From: an uncultured Tateyamaria sp.
GTDB lineage: Bacteria; Pseudomonadota; Alphaproteobacteria; Rhodobacterales; Rhodobacteraceae
Assembly (NCBI RefSeq): GCF_947503465.1
Contig: NZ_CANNDN010000001.1
Location: 62,001 to 126,000 of the forward strand
Direction of reading: 5' to 3'
DNA: 64,000 nt
Of this stretch, positions 1 to 8,620 are shown in pieces. The notes under the pieces are model-generated. The model was not told the origin of the DNA, made no database searches, and worked only from the letters and a program-made list of their open reading frames with translations. The position numbers were made by a program, and so were the translations under genes. Every line of letters starts with the position of its first letter. Position 1 is the first letter of the stretch.

Positions 1-234
1 AGCGGCATCCGCCGCAAGAATGCGCCGGGACACTTCGGTGCGCACGCGTTCCGCATCTGCTTCGGACAGCACGCCTCGGGCCAGGTCGCGGTCCACCTCG
101 CGCAACTGGTCGCGGTAGACATCCAGATCATAGGCCGCCGGCGGCTTGTCCCCGACTGTCCCACGCAACATCGCGCGGGCCAACGTGGCCAGTACGGCAA
201 ACGTCAATACGGCTGTGACAATCCAGAATCCCAT
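1..234 (-). CDS. ccmI: Cytochrome c-type biogenesis protein CcmI, N-terminal part (cut by window edge)
   Basis: The first 78 codons of CcmI, the membrane component of the cytochrome c heme-lyase complex that presents apocytochrome c for heme attachment. Visible are a start MGFWIVTAVL, one membrane helix (about residues 2-20), then the family hallmark of a short basic stretch followed by YDLDVYRDQLREVDRDLARG and a conserved segment rich in E, A and R (about 36-78). The reading frame runs off the left edge without a stop. It lies away from the ccmABCDG operon at 33-36 kb. The start is the ATG at 234, the only one preceding the helix. The identification rests on the YRDQL-E-DRDLARG pattern. Confidence 0.85.
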   Translation of the reverse strand, partial: MGFWIVTAVLTFAVLATLARAMLRGTVGDKPPAAYDLDVYRDQLREVDRDLARGVLSEADAERVRTEVSRRILAADAA

Positions 235-440
235 GCGCCCCGCATTCCCTTGGTTTCGCCCATGTAACCCTTGCGCGGCACCAGCAAAAGGGTGCTTGGC
301 GCACCCGTGATGTCGCAGTCACCGATCCAGTGTCGCAAATCCGTCAAAAAACGCCGCCCCTACGGCCCCTTTTCAACGGCACAAAGGTGATTACAAACGC
401 AATGGTCGCCCTGCGATTCCACGGTTCGGGACAGCTCATC

Positions 441-1685
441 ATGAAACGGTATTCCGCCTTCGCCATCACACGGGAAGCCGCCCGCTATCATACCGGGTGG
501 GAACGCGCGTGGCGCGCGCCTGAACCCAAGAAGAAATACGATGTCATAATCGTGGGTGCAGGCGGGCATGGCCTCGCAACGGCCTACTATCTGGGCAAGA
601 ATTTCGGCATCACCAACGTCGCCATCCTTGAAAAGGGCTGGTTGGGTGGCGGCAACACGGGCCGGAACACGACGATCATCCGCTCGAATTACCTCCAGGA
701 TCCATCGGCCGCCATCTACGAAAAGGCGCGCAGCCTCTACGAGACGATGAGCCAGGACCTGAACTACAACGTGATGTTCAGCCCGCGCGGTGTCATAATG
801 CTGGCCCAGACCCATCACGAGGTGCGCGGTTATCAACGCACGGCCCATGCCAACGCGCTGCAAGGGGTCAAGACCGAGTTCATAGGCCCCGAAAAGGTCA
901 AGGAACTGGTGCCCATCATCCATCTGGACGGTCCCCGCTACCCGGTCATGGGTGGCCTCTGGCAGGCCCGCGGCGGCACGGCACGCCACGATGCGGTGGC
1001 GTGGGGCTATGCCCGGGCATGCTCGGATATGGGCATGGACGTGATCCAGCAATGCGAAGTGACCGGCATCCGGCGCGAGGGCGACAAGGTCGTGGGCGTC
1101 GATACGTCCAAGGGTGCCATCGACTGCGACAAGCTGGGCATTGTCGTGGCAGGTCATTCCGGCCATCTGGCCGACATGGCTGGCTTCCGTCTGCCCATCG
1201 AATCCGTGGCGCTGCAGGCTCTGGTATCCGAACCGATCAAGCCTTGCATGGACGTGGTCGTTATGGCCAACACGGTGCACGGCTACATGAGCCAGTCCGA
1301 CAAGGGCGAGATGGTGATTGGAGGCGGCACGGACGGCTACAACAACTACACGCAGCGCGGATCGTTCCACCATGTCGAGGAAACCGTGCGCGCATTGATC
1401 GAGACATTCCCGATGATCTCGCGCCTCAAGATGCTGCGCCAATGGGGTGGGATCGTGGACGTGACCGGCGACCGCTCGCCCATCCTGTCCAAAACACCTG
1501 TCGAGGGCGTGTTCATCAACTGCGGCTGGGGCACAGGTGGATTCAAGGCGATCCCCGGCTCTGGCTGGGCCATGGCCGAGTTGATGGCGAAGGGCCGGTC
1601 GCCGTTGACGGACGCGTTTGGGTTGGACCGCTTCCGCGAGGGCCGTTTCATTGATGAAAGCGTGGCCGCCGGGGTGGCGCATTGA
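441..1685 (+). CDS. soxB: Sarcosine oxidase subunit beta
   Basis: Catalytic subunit (414 aa) of heterotetrameric sarcosine oxidase, which oxidatively demethylates sarcosine to glycine, passing the one-carbon unit to tetrahydrofolate and electrons to oxygen. An FAD-binding Rossmann motif DVIIVGAGGHG lies at residues 34-44. The segment GGTARHDAVAWG at 178-189 contains the histidine (His183) at the position known to carry covalent FMN in this family. The start at 441 (MKRYSAFAI) matches the family's usual N-terminus; the frame is open upstream to 330, but that extension has no family character. A GGGA lies just upstream. soxD, soxA and soxG follow only after a 0.9-kb interruption, unlike the usual compact soxBDAG arrangement. 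Confidence 0.95.
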   Translation: MKRYSAFAITREAARYHTGWERAWRAPEPKKKYDVIIVGAGGHGLATAYYLGKNFGITNVAILEKGWLGGGNTGRNTTIIRSNYLQDPSAAIYEKARSLYETMSQDLNYNVMFSPRGVIMLAQTHHEVRGYQRTAHANALQGVKTEFIGPEKVKELVPIIHLDGPRYPVMGGLWQARGGTARHDAVAWGYARACSDMGMDVIQQCEVTGIRREGDKVVGVDTSKGAIDCDKLGIVVAGHSGHLADMAGFRLPIESVALQALVSEPIKPCMDVVVMANTVHGYMSQSDKGEMVIGGGTDGYNNYTQRGSFHHVEETVRALIETFPMISRLKMLRQWGGIVDVTGDRSPILSKTPVEGVFINCGWGTGGFKAIPGSGWAMAELMAKGRSPLTDAFGLDRFREGRFIDESVAAGVAH

Positions 1686-1882
1686 TGGTGCATGTCGGTC
1701 AAGATTCAGCCGGAACCGTTCGGGAAATCAGTGTCTTCAACGGCGCGCTTCGACAGCTTCAAACGCTTTCGGGCGTGCCACAGCACCCAAGCAGTGCAGG
1801 ATGCACCCAATCCGCAAACACCGACCAAAGTCCAAAAGCTGTCCATGAGATCAGCTTAACCCGCGCCAAGAAATGCACAAAC

Positions 1883-2068
1883 CTACTTATGCGTCTTCTC
1901 GCCCTCGCCAGCGGCCGAACCAAAGGCAATCAGGTTGGCGACGTCAATCTCGCGCCCGCCGCGGGCCTCTTTCCGTTTGGCCGCCGCGCGTTGTTCCAGC
2001 AGAAACATGACAACAGCGAGGATTGCAATCGCGCCAAAGACCAGGATGGCGCCGGTTGTGTGATCCAT
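1883..2068 (-). CDS. Small single-pass membrane protein, function unknown
   Basis: A 61-residue protein on the strand opposite the sox genes. It begins MDHTTGAILVFGAIAILAV; a single hydrophobic helix spans about residues 7-24, followed by a strongly basic stretch (AAAKRKEARGG) and a hydrophilic C-terminus ending in K. An AGGAG ribosome site 8 bases before the ATG supports a real gene. No family recognised; the topology suggests an inner-membrane anchor with a cytoplasmic tail. It interrupts the sox cluster between soxB and soxD in antisense orientation. Confidence 0.6.
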   Translation of the reverse strand: MDHTTGAILVFGAIAILAVVMFLLEQRAAAKRKEARGGREIDVANLIAFGSAAGEGEKTHK

Positions 2069-2268
2069 GGGGGTCTCCTGTCAACTTTTGTTGACACTGC
2101 CACATCAGGCGCCCGGTCGTCACGCGAAATCGCAAAACCGGCGGGACGCAGCCGCTTCGGCACCACCAAACCGGCTGCCCCCAGCCCGTTTTGGCACACT
2201 ATCGGCCACCCGATTGCGCCGACGCACCTATATGCTGAGATGGAAGCCTACAAACCGGAGGCTTACCC

Positions 2269-2487
2269 ATGTCAGACTATCCAAACCCGAACATCCATCG
2301 TGGCGACGGCGTCTCGGGACGCGGTCTGCTCATCTCCTTTGCGGTCATCGTGGCGGTTGTCGCGCTGCTTGCGCTCCTCGGCTCCATCGGCTCGGGCGGC
2401 GGTGAAGGTGGTCCAACCCAGGACGCCATTGCACCGGCAGCCACAGACGCGACCGGTGTCACAGGCACGGCAGTGCCAACCGAATAA
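2269..2487 (+). CDS. Small membrane protein, function unknown
   Basis: A 72-residue protein with a hydrophilic N-terminus (MSDYPNPNIHRGDG), one strongly hydrophobic helix at about residues 19-41 and a low-complexity Gly/Ala/Thr C-terminal tail likely outside the membrane. A GGAGG ribosome site lies 8 bases before the ATG. Between soxB and soxD, it is followed by its own strong intrinsic terminator (2515-2543), so it is probably an independent unit and not part of a sox transcript. No family recognised. Confidence 0.6.
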   Translation: MSDYPNPNIHRGDGVSGRGLLISFAVIVAVVALLALLGSIGSGGGEGGPTQDAIAPAATDATGVTGTAVPTE

Positions 2488-2514
2488 CTCCTCCCCACGT
2501 TTTCGGACCGCATC

Positions 2515-2543
2515 AGGCGGGCGTCTCGCGACGTCCGCCTTTT
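2515..2543 (+). terminator. Intrinsic terminator between small membrane-protein gene and soxD
   Basis: An 11-base stem (2515-2525 pairing with 2530-2540, one G-T wobble) with a TCGC loop, followed by TTTT. It sits 28 bases after the stop at 2487 and about 30 bases before soxD, so soxD probably has its own promoter downstream or depends on readthrough. Confidence 0.65.
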
Positions 2544-2574
2544 GCGCGTCCACATCCCAGACCGGAGCACGCCC

Positions 2575-2904
2575 ATGCTGATCCTGACCTGCCCCAATTG
2601 CGGCGTGACCGGCGAGGAAACCGAATTCCACGCAGGCGGCGAGGCGCACCTGAAACGCTTCGGCCCCGGTGCGTCCGACGAGGACTTCGAGACCTACCTG
2701 TTCATGCGCGAAAACCCCAAGGGCGTGCATTTCGAACGCTGGCGGCATGTCTATGGCTGCGGCAAGTGGTTTCACGCCGCGCGCTGCACCACCACACTGG
2801 AAATCTTCGGCACCTATCCGGCCCAGGTGACCGAACCGCCGCAAGAGATCCTCGACACCATCTCGGAAAAACGCCCTGGCTGGACATGGAGGGATATTGC
2901 CTGA
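2575..2904 (+). CDS. soxD: Sarcosine oxidase subunit delta
   Basis: Small zinc-binding subunit (109 aa) of heterotetrameric sarcosine oxidase; it is structural and binds no flavin. The N-terminus MLILTCPNCG carries the CxxC pair (Cys6, Cys9), and the RWRHVYGCGKWFH stretch supplies the other expected zinc ligands (His58, Cys62). Length and motifs match the family. The ATG at 2575 is chosen because the CPNCG motif normally starts at residue 6; the frame is open 11 codons further upstream, but into the terminator hairpin. It is followed by a 67-base gap holding a dispersed repeat, then soxA. Confidence 0.93.
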   Translation: MLILTCPNCGVTGEETEFHAGGEAHLKRFGPGASDEDFETYLFMRENPKGVHFERWRHVYGCGKWFHAARCTTTLEIFGTYPAQVTEPPQEILDTISEKRPGWTWRDIA

Positions 2905-2906
2905 TG

Positions 2907-2929
2907 TTTCTTCCGACCAGAAATACGAC
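2907..2929. repeat. Dispersed 23-bp repeat, copy 1 (soxD-soxA gap)
   Basis: A 23-base stretch with core TTTCTTCCGAC that recurs in inverted orientation at 57971-57993 with 22 of 23 bases identical. Here it begins 2 bases after the soxD stop and is followed by a small hairpin (CAGAGG at 2933-2938 pairing with CCTCTG at 2947-2952). Both copies lie next to gene ends, so it is likely a dispersed intergenic element. Confidence 0.55.
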
Positions 2930-2971
2930 CGCCAGAGGCTCCGACACCTCTGCCCGCGATGAGGCCCGAAC

Positions 2972-5900
2972 ATGAGCATACGTCTTGCCACGGGCGGCCG
3001 CCTTCTGAACAAGGATGCCGCCGTTCGATTTACGTTCAACGGCCAGCAGATGCGCGGGTTCGAAGGGGACACATTGGCGTCCGCGCTTCTGGCCAATGAT
3101 CAGATGCTGGTGGGCCGGTCCTTCAAATACCACCGTCCGCGCGGGATTGTGGCGGCAGGCCCCGAAGAACCCAATGCCCTTGTGAACCTCGGCGTTGAAG
3201 GCAAGTTCGAGCCGAACCAGCGGGCCACGACCACAGAACTGTTCGAAGGCCTGCTTGCCACGTCGCAGAACCATTGGCCCAGCCTCGAATTCGACGTGGG
3301 CGCCATCAACGCCAAGCTGTCGCGCTTCATGCCTGCGGGCTTTTACTACAAGATGTTCATTCACCCGCGCCCCTTGTGGAAACATGTCTACGAACCGTTC
3401 ATCCGCCAGGCCGCTGGTCTAGGGCAGGCCCCCAAGGGACGCGATCAGGATACCTACGAACATTTCCACACTTTCTGCGATGTGCTGGTTGTGGGCGGGG
3501 GCCTGGCCGGCCTCCTGGCCGCGAAATCCGCCGCATCGTCCGGCGCGCGCGTCGTGCTGCTGGAACAATCGGCCCATTGGGGCGGGCGTGCGCCTGTCGA
3601 TGGGGGCGTGGTTGATGGCAAGCCTGTGGATATCTTCGTGGACGAACTGGTGTCAGACCTCTCTGACATGCCAAATGTCACGATGCGTACACGGACCATG
3701 GGGGCAGGGGTCTACGACCACGGCTACGTGCTGGGATATGAGCGCCTGACCGATCACGCGCCCCAGGCCGATGGTCCGCGCCACCGTCTGTGGCGTATCC
3801 GCGCCGGACATGTCGTGACCGCGACCGGTGCAATTGAACGGCCCCTGTCTTTCGCAGGCAACGACATTCCGGGTGTGATGCTGGCCTCTGCCGTGCGGGA
3901 CTATGTCGTGAACTATGGTGTCAGTCCTGGCGACCGCACGGTGATCGTGACCAATAATGACGACGCATATCGCACCGCAAGCGCTTTGAAAGCTGCAGGA
4001 TTGGCGGTTCCGGTCATTCTGGATGCGCGGGTTCTGCCCGTCGATAGCCCCCTTGTGGCCGAAGCCAAGGCCGCAGGCATCCGGGTGCTGATGGGCCACG
4101 GCATTGCCAAGGTGCTGGGGGGCAAACGTGTCACCGGCGTGGCCGTATGCGCGCAGGCCGGCGAAGGGGCCGTGCTGGAAGAGATCGCGTGTGACGTGGT
4201 CGCCATGTCCGGCGGGTGGTCACCGGTTGTGCACCTGTGGTCCCATTGCGGTGGCAAGCTCATGTGGGACAATGATTTTGCCATGTTCCGCCCGGATGTG
4301 GATAAAGCGCCGCTGGGCGCAGATGGCAACGGCTTTGTCAGCCCGGCCGGCGCGGCGAACGGGCATTTCGGACTGGCCGAACTGGTGGGCGACGCCCATG
4401 CGATGGGGCAGGCGGCGGCCCGGGCAACGGGCCACCGACCAAGGAAGGCAAATGCGCCCGATGCAAACGGCATCGAAGAGGCCCCCATGGCCCCGGTCTG
4501 GCTGATGCCGCAAGGGGCAGGGGCGGCGCTGCGCGGAAAGGCGTGGCTTGATTATCAGAACGACGTCAAGGTGTCGGACGTGCAGCTTGCGGCCCAGGAG
4601 GGTTTCGAAAGTGTCGAACACGCAAAACGCTACACCACGCTTGGCATGGCAACGGATCAAGGCAAGTTGAGCAATATCAACGGCCTCGCGATCCTGTCTG
4701 ACGCACTGAACCAGCCCATTCCACAGACCGGCACGACAACCTTCCGCCCCCCCTATACGCCCATCTCGATGGGGGCGATTGCGGGCGAGGCGCGCGGCAA
4801 GGTGTTCCAGCCGATCCGCCGCACCCCGCTGCATGACTGGCACGATGCCAACGGCGCGAACTGGGAACCGGTGGGGGCATGGCGCAGGCCATATGCCTTC
4901 GTACGCAGCGGCGAAACCATCCACGACGCCGTGATGCGCGAAACGAAGAATGTGCGGGACAACCTGGGCCTTCTCGATGCCTCGACCCTGGGCAAGCTGA
5001 TTGTCAAGGGACCGGATGCGGGCCGCTTTCTCGACATGCTCTACACCAACATGATGAGCACGCTGAAGCCCGGCAAATGCCGCTACGGCCTGATGTGCAA
5101 CGAAAACGGGTTCCTGATCGATGACGGCGTTGTCGCGCGGCTCGATGATCTGACATTCCTTTGCCACACCACAACCGGCGGGGCGGACAGCATCCACCAG
5201 CACATGGAGGAATGGCTGCAAACCGAATGGTGGGACATGCAGGTCTATGTCGCCAACGTGACCGAGCAATATGCCCAGATCGCGGTGGTTGGGCCCAACG
5301 CCCGCAAGGCGCTGGAAGCGCTGGGTGGTATGGACGTGTCAGCAGAGGCGCTTGGCTTCATGGAATGGGCCGATGGCACGCTTGGCGGGTTCGACGTGCG
5401 CGCCTATCGCATCTCTTTCTCAGGCGAACTCAGCTACGAAATCGCGGTGAAGGCGTCCGAGGGGCAGGCGTTCTGGGATGCGCTCATGACGGTTGGGGAC
5501 GCCCTTGGCGTGATGCCATACGGTACCGAAGCGCTGCATATCCTGCGCGCCGAAAAGGGGTTCATCATGATCGGGGACGAAACGGACGGCACCGTCATCC
5601 CGCAGGACCTTGGTCTGCACTGGGCCTTGTCCAAAAAGAAGGACGACTACCTTGGCAAACGCGCCCAGCAGCGCACCCATATGGCCGACCCGGAACGCTG
5701 GCAGCTTGTCGGGCTTGAAACACTGGACGGGTCCGTTCTGCCGGACGGGGCCTATGCGGTCGCGGACGGAACAAACGCGAATGGTCAGCGCAACGTGCAG
5801 GGCCGCGTGACGTCGTCGTACCGCTCGCCGAACCTGAACCGCGGCATCGCCATGGGCCTGGTTCTGCATGGACCGGACCGGATGGGCGAGGTCATCGACT

Positions 5901-5986
5901 TCCCCGGCACGGATGGCACAACCTACAAGGCCCGGATCGTCAGCCCGGTCTTCTATGACCCGGATGGGGAGAAGCAGAATGTCTAA
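2972..5986 (+). CDS. soxA: Sarcosine oxidase subunit alpha
   Basis: Large subunit (1004 aa) of heterotetrameric sarcosine oxidase, which binds NAD and carries the tetrahydrofolate-binding domain that captures the demethylated one-carbon unit. Domains in order: an N-terminal ferredoxin-like fold (about 18-100, with GDTLASALLAN), a pyridine-nucleotide oxidoreductase domain with VVGGGLAG at 173-180 and a second nucleotide-binding part, then a GcvT-like aminomethyltransferase domain from about residue 600 to the end. Length is typical. It overlaps soxG by 8 bases, implying translational coupling. Confidence 0.95.
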   Translation: MSIRLATGGRLLNKDAAVRFTFNGQQMRGFEGDTLASALLANDQMLVGRSFKYHRPRGIVAAGPEEPNALVNLGVEGKFEPNQRATTTELFEGLLATSQNHWPSLEFDVGAINAKLSRFMPAGFYYKMFIHPRPLWKHVYEPFIRQAAGLGQAPKGRDQDTYEHFHTFCDVLVVGGGLAGLLAAKSAASSGARVVLLEQSAHWGGRAPVDGGVVDGKPVDIFVDELVSDLSDMPNVTMRTRTMGAGVYDHGYVLGYERLTDHAPQADGPRHRLWRIRAGHVVTATGAIERPLSFAGNDIPGVMLASAVRDYVVNYGVSPGDRTVIVTNNDDAYRTASALKAAGLAVPVILDARVLPVDSPLVAEAKAAGIRVLMGHGIAKVLGGKRVTGVAVCAQAGEGAVLEEIACDVVAMSGGWSPVVHLWSHCGGKLMWDNDFAMFRPDVDKAPLGADGNGFVSPAGAANGHFGLAELVGDAHAMGQAAARATGHRPRKANAPDANGIEEAPMAPVWLMPQGAGAALRGKAWLDYQNDVKVSDVQLAAQEGFESVEHAKRYTTLGMATDQGKLSNINGLAILSDALNQPIPQTGTTTFRPPYTPISMGAIAGEARGKVFQPIRRTPLHDWHDANGANWEPVGAWRRPYAFVRSGETIHDAVMRETKNVRDNLGLLDASTLGKLIVKGPDAGRFLDMLYTNMMSTLKPGKCRYGLMCNENGFLIDDGVVARLDDLTFLCHTTTGGADSIHQHMEEWLQTEWWDMQVYVANVTEQYAQIAVVGPNARKALEALGGMDVSAEALGFMEWADGTLGGFDVRAYRISFSGELSYEIAVKASEGQAFWDALMTVGDALGVMPYGTEALHILRAEKGFIMIGDETDGTVIPQDLGLHWALSKKKDDYLGKRAQQRTHMADPERWQLVGLETLDGSVLPDGAYAVADGTNANGQRNVQGRVTSSYRSPNLNRGIAMGLVLHGPDRMGEVIDFPGTDGTTYKARIVSPVFYDPDGEKQNV

Positions 5987-6548
5987 TGCTGTCAGCGCCT
6001 TGGGCGGGGTCGCGTGGTCGGATGGAATCGCGATGGTCGCAGAGGTTCCATTGCAGGGCATGATCACGTTGCGCGGCCCGTTGGGGGACCCCAAGGTCAA
6101 GAACGCCGCCACAGGCGTGGCTGCCGTCGACATGCCCGCCCAGGGCGCCGCCAATTGCGTCGAATACCGCGGCATCTGCTGGATGTCCCCAGACGAACTC
6201 CTGGTGCTGTGCCCCTATGACACGGTCGGCCCCAACCTCGAGAAGATGCGCGCAACGCTCGGCGATCTGCACAGCTTGTGTGTCGATGTGTCGGACGCCC
6301 GTGCGGTGTTCGACGTCTCCGGCCCGCTTGCCCGCGAAGTGATGGCCAAGCTGGTGCCGGTGGACCTTGCGCCCGACGCATTCACCCCCGGCATGTTCCG
6401 ACGCACCCGCATGGCCCAGGTGCCCGCCGCCTTCTGGCTGCACGAGGCGGACAGGTTCCGCATCATCTGTTTCCGCAGCCAGGCGCAATACGTGTTCGAC
6501 CTGTTGTGCACCGCGGCGCAAAAAGGCAGCGCCGTGAACATATTCTGA
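5979..6548 (+). CDS. soxG: Sarcosine oxidase subunit gamma
   Basis: Fourth subunit (189 aa) of heterotetrameric sarcosine oxidase, distantly related to the GcvT fold and thought to stabilise the complex. The ATG at 5979 overlaps the soxA stop by 8 bases and is preceded by GGGGAGA. The sequence MSNAVSALGGVAW and the later FDVSGPLAREVMAKLVPVDL match the family's conserved C-terminal half, as does the RIICFRSQAQYVFDLL segment near the end. It closes the sox cluster; no formyltetrahydrofolate or serine hydroxymethyltransferase genes follow. Confidence 0.92.
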   Translation: MSNAVSALGGVAWSDGIAMVAEVPLQGMITLRGPLGDPKVKNAATGVAAVDMPAQGAANCVEYRGICWMSPDELLVLCPYDTVGPNLEKMRATLGDLHSLCVDVSDARAVFDVSGPLAREVMAKLVPVDLAPDAFTPGMFRRTRMAQVPAAFWLHEADRFRIICFRSQAQYVFDLLCTAAQKGSAVNIF

Positions 6549-6627
6549 CGGATCGCGGATTTCCCGTTGCGATTGCTGGTCTTGTCGCGCATGAGCGTCA
6601 TGACGTGCATTTACAAGGGGATCTGCG

Positions 6628-7029
6628 ATGAAAAATCTGATGTTGGCCGCAGCGATGGCGATAGGTATCGGAGCACCTGCATCCGCGTTGGATCTGGTGT
6701 GCAATGTACGGGACACTGGCGATGGGTTCATGTCGCCCGTAATTGTCTTCCGCTTTCCCGAAGGTGGAACGCCCCAGGTATTTGACGTGTTCATTCGCGA
6801 AGTGAAGGGCGAACCCATCCCCATGCAGGTCCGCGAACGGCAAGATGGCAGAGCCATTCTGACGTGGCGCGTCAGCAATATCCCCGCGCGCCCACGTCCC
6901 GCCACCATTGGCTACCGGGCCGTCCTGAACCCGTCCCGCACCCAGGTTTCGGTCACCGGATCCCTGCGGGGCGTCACCAACTCGATCAATGGTCAGGGCC
7001 AGTGCCAGCCGGGGACATTCACACAATAG
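6628..7029 (+). CDS. Exported hypothetical protein
   Basis: A 133-residue protein with a Sec signal peptide (MKNLMLAAAMAIGIGAPASA, cleavage likely after residue 20) and a mature domain of about 113 residues carrying one cysteine near its N-terminus (LVCNV) and one near its C-terminus (GQCQP), which could form a disulfide in the periplasm. The rest is mainly beta-type alternating sequence. AAGGGG upstream of the ATG is a plausible ribosome site. It stands alone between soxG and sodB on the same strand. No family recognised. Confidence 0.7.
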   Translation: MKNLMLAAAMAIGIGAPASALDLVCNVRDTGDGFMSPVIVFRFPEGGTPQVFDVFIREVKGEPIPMQVRERQDGRAILTWRVSNIPARPRPATIGYRAVLNPSRTQVSVTGSLRGVTNSINGQGQCQPGTFTQ

Positions 7030-7119
7030 CGCCTGTTTTCGGCATCCGTCGCCTTGAACTTGCCCCTCTGCGCACAATCTGTCAGGCACGAGGCTAGCAA
7101 TACTTGAAAGGGGGCCCAC

Positions 7120-7719
7120 ATGGCTTTTGAACTTCCCGACCTTCCGTATGCGCACGATGCGCTTGCACCGCATGGCATGTCCAAGGAAACGCTGGAATAC
7201 CACCACGATCTTCACCACAACGCCTATGTCACCAATGGCAACAAGGCCATCGAGGGCACCGAATGGGCGGGCAAGTCGCTCGAAGAGATCATCGTCGGCA
7301 CCTATGACGCCAATGCGGTGGCCCAAAACGGGATCTTCAACAACATCAGCCAGTTGTGGAACCACAATCAATTCTGGGAAATGATGGGCCCGGGCGACAG
7401 CGCCATGCCGGGTGAACTGGAGAAGGCTCTGACAGAAAGCTTTGGGTCGGTTGACGCGTTCAAGGACCAGTTCTCGGCGGCCGGTGCAGGTCAGTTCGGG
7501 TCCGGCTGGGCATGGCTGGTCAAGGACAAGGACGGCAGCCTCAAGGTGACCAAGACCGAAAACGGCGTCAACCCGCTGTGCTTTGGACAGACGGCGCTGC
7601 TGGGGTGCGATGTGTGGGAACACTCCTACTATATCGACTTCCGCAACAAGCGGCCCGCCTACCTGACCAACTTCCTGGACAATCTGGTGAACTGGGAAAA
7701 CGTCGCTTCCCGGATGTAG
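7120..7719 (+). CDS. sodB: Superoxide dismutase [Fe]
   Basis: Converts superoxide to hydrogen peroxide and oxygen in the cytoplasm. The 199-residue protein has the complete Fe/Mn-SOD fold with metal ligands His28 (LEYHHDLHH), His82 (LWNHNQFW), Asp164 and His168 (DVWEHSYY). The GQFGSGWAWL stretch at about 124-133 and the preceding AAGAG favour the iron form. No signal peptide. AAGGGGG lies upstream of the ATG. The metallophosphoesterase gene starts 3 bases after its stop, so the two are probably co-transcribed. Confidence 0.95.
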   Translation: MAFELPDLPYAHDALAPHGMSKETLEYHHDLHHNAYVTNGNKAIEGTEWAGKSLEEIIVGTYDANAVAQNGIFNNISQLWNHNQFWEMMGPGDSAMPGELEKALTESFGSVDAFKDQFSAAGAGQFGSGWAWLVKDKDGSLKVTKTENGVNPLCFGQTALLGCDVWEHSYYIDFRNKRPAYLTNFLDNLVNWENVASRM

Positions 7720-7722
7720 TCC

Positions 7723-8598
7723 TTGACACGACGTGGATTTCTGAAGGGCCTGCTGGGAACGATCTTGGCAGGCCTTTTTGCATCGCTTTACACCTTTTTC
7801 ATCGAACCTGCGCTGCGTCTGCAGGTCAAACGGTGGCACCTTACACCCGAGGTATGGCCAAGCGGACGAAAACTGCGGATCGCGGCAATTTCCGATCTGC
7901 ATGTCGGCGAGCCGTATGTGGGCCTGTCCCGCGTGCGGCAGGTTGTGCGGCGCGCAAATGCGCTTGGCGCAGACATGATCGTTCTGCTCGGGGACTATGC
8001 CGCCGGACATCACTTCATAACAAAAGACGTGAAAATTGAAGATGTTGCGCCGGTTCTGGCTGACCTGAAAGCGCCGCTTGGGGTCTTTGCCATCCTTGGA
8101 AATCATGACTGGTGGGATGACTTGTCAGCCCAACGGCGTGGCGGCGGTCCAAACCTCTATGCCGACGCATTGGAACGTGTGGGCATTCCGTGCCTGTCCA
8201 ATCATGCGGTCAAGACAGGTGGGGTCTGGGTGGCCGGGCTCGAGGATCAGCTCGCCCTGCGTGGACCAACAGGCCAATGGGTGGGGTTGGACGATTTGCC
8301 GGGTACGCTTGCGCAGGTGACGGATGATGACCCTGTCATCCTTTTGGCGCACGAACCCGATATATTCGTCGATGTCCCGTCGCGCGTCGCCGTGACGTTG
8401 TCAGGTCACACACATGGCGGGCAAGTGCGCCTGTTTGGCTGGTCGCCCGTTGTACCGTCAAGATACGGCAACAGGTTTGCCTATGGCCATGTCGAAGAGG
8501 ATGGCCGCCATCTTGTTGTGTCGGGCGGGATCGGATGCTCGATTTTGCCGGTCCGGCTGGGGTCCGTTCCCGAAATCACGGTGATCGAGATTGGATAG
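7723..8598 (+). CDS. Metallophosphoesterase with twin-arginine N-terminus (YkuE-like)
   Basis: A 291-residue calcineurin-like phosphoesterase. Metal-binding motifs appear in order: SDLHVG (57-62), LLGDY (88-92), GNHDWW (126-131), then HEP and SGHTHGG further on. The N-terminus MTRRGFLKGLLGTILAGLF has the RR-x-F-L pattern of a Tat signal followed by a hydrophobic helix, so the protein is likely exported or membrane-anchored facing the periplasm, as known for YkuE-type enzymes. The start is a TTG 3 bases after the sodB stop; no ATG is available before the Tat motif. The substrate cannot be told from sequence. Confidence 0.85.
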   Translation: MTRRGFLKGLLGTILAGLFASLYTFFIEPALRLQVKRWHLTPEVWPSGRKLRIAAISDLHVGEPYVGLSRVRQVVRRANALGADMIVLLGDYAAGHHFITKDVKIEDVAPVLADLKAPLGVFAILGNHDWWDDLSAQRRGGGPNLYADALERVGIPCLSNHAVKTGGVWVAGLEDQLALRGPTGQWVGLDDLPGTLAQVTDDDPVILLAHEPDIFVDVPSRVAVTLSGHTHGGQVRLFGWSPVVPSRYGNRFAYGHVEEDGRHLVVSGGIGCSILPVRLGSVPEITVIEIG

Positions 8599-8620
8599 CC
8601 TGCCCGGTGCACACTCCTTG

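Noticed and set aside
360-1682. A 440-codon open frame opposite soxB
   Set aside because: Antisense to a clear sarcosine oxidase gene; no domain seen.
1682-2581. Large plus-strand open frame over the soxB-soxD gap
   Set aside because: Composition lacks protein character and it runs across two better-supported small genes, one in antisense.
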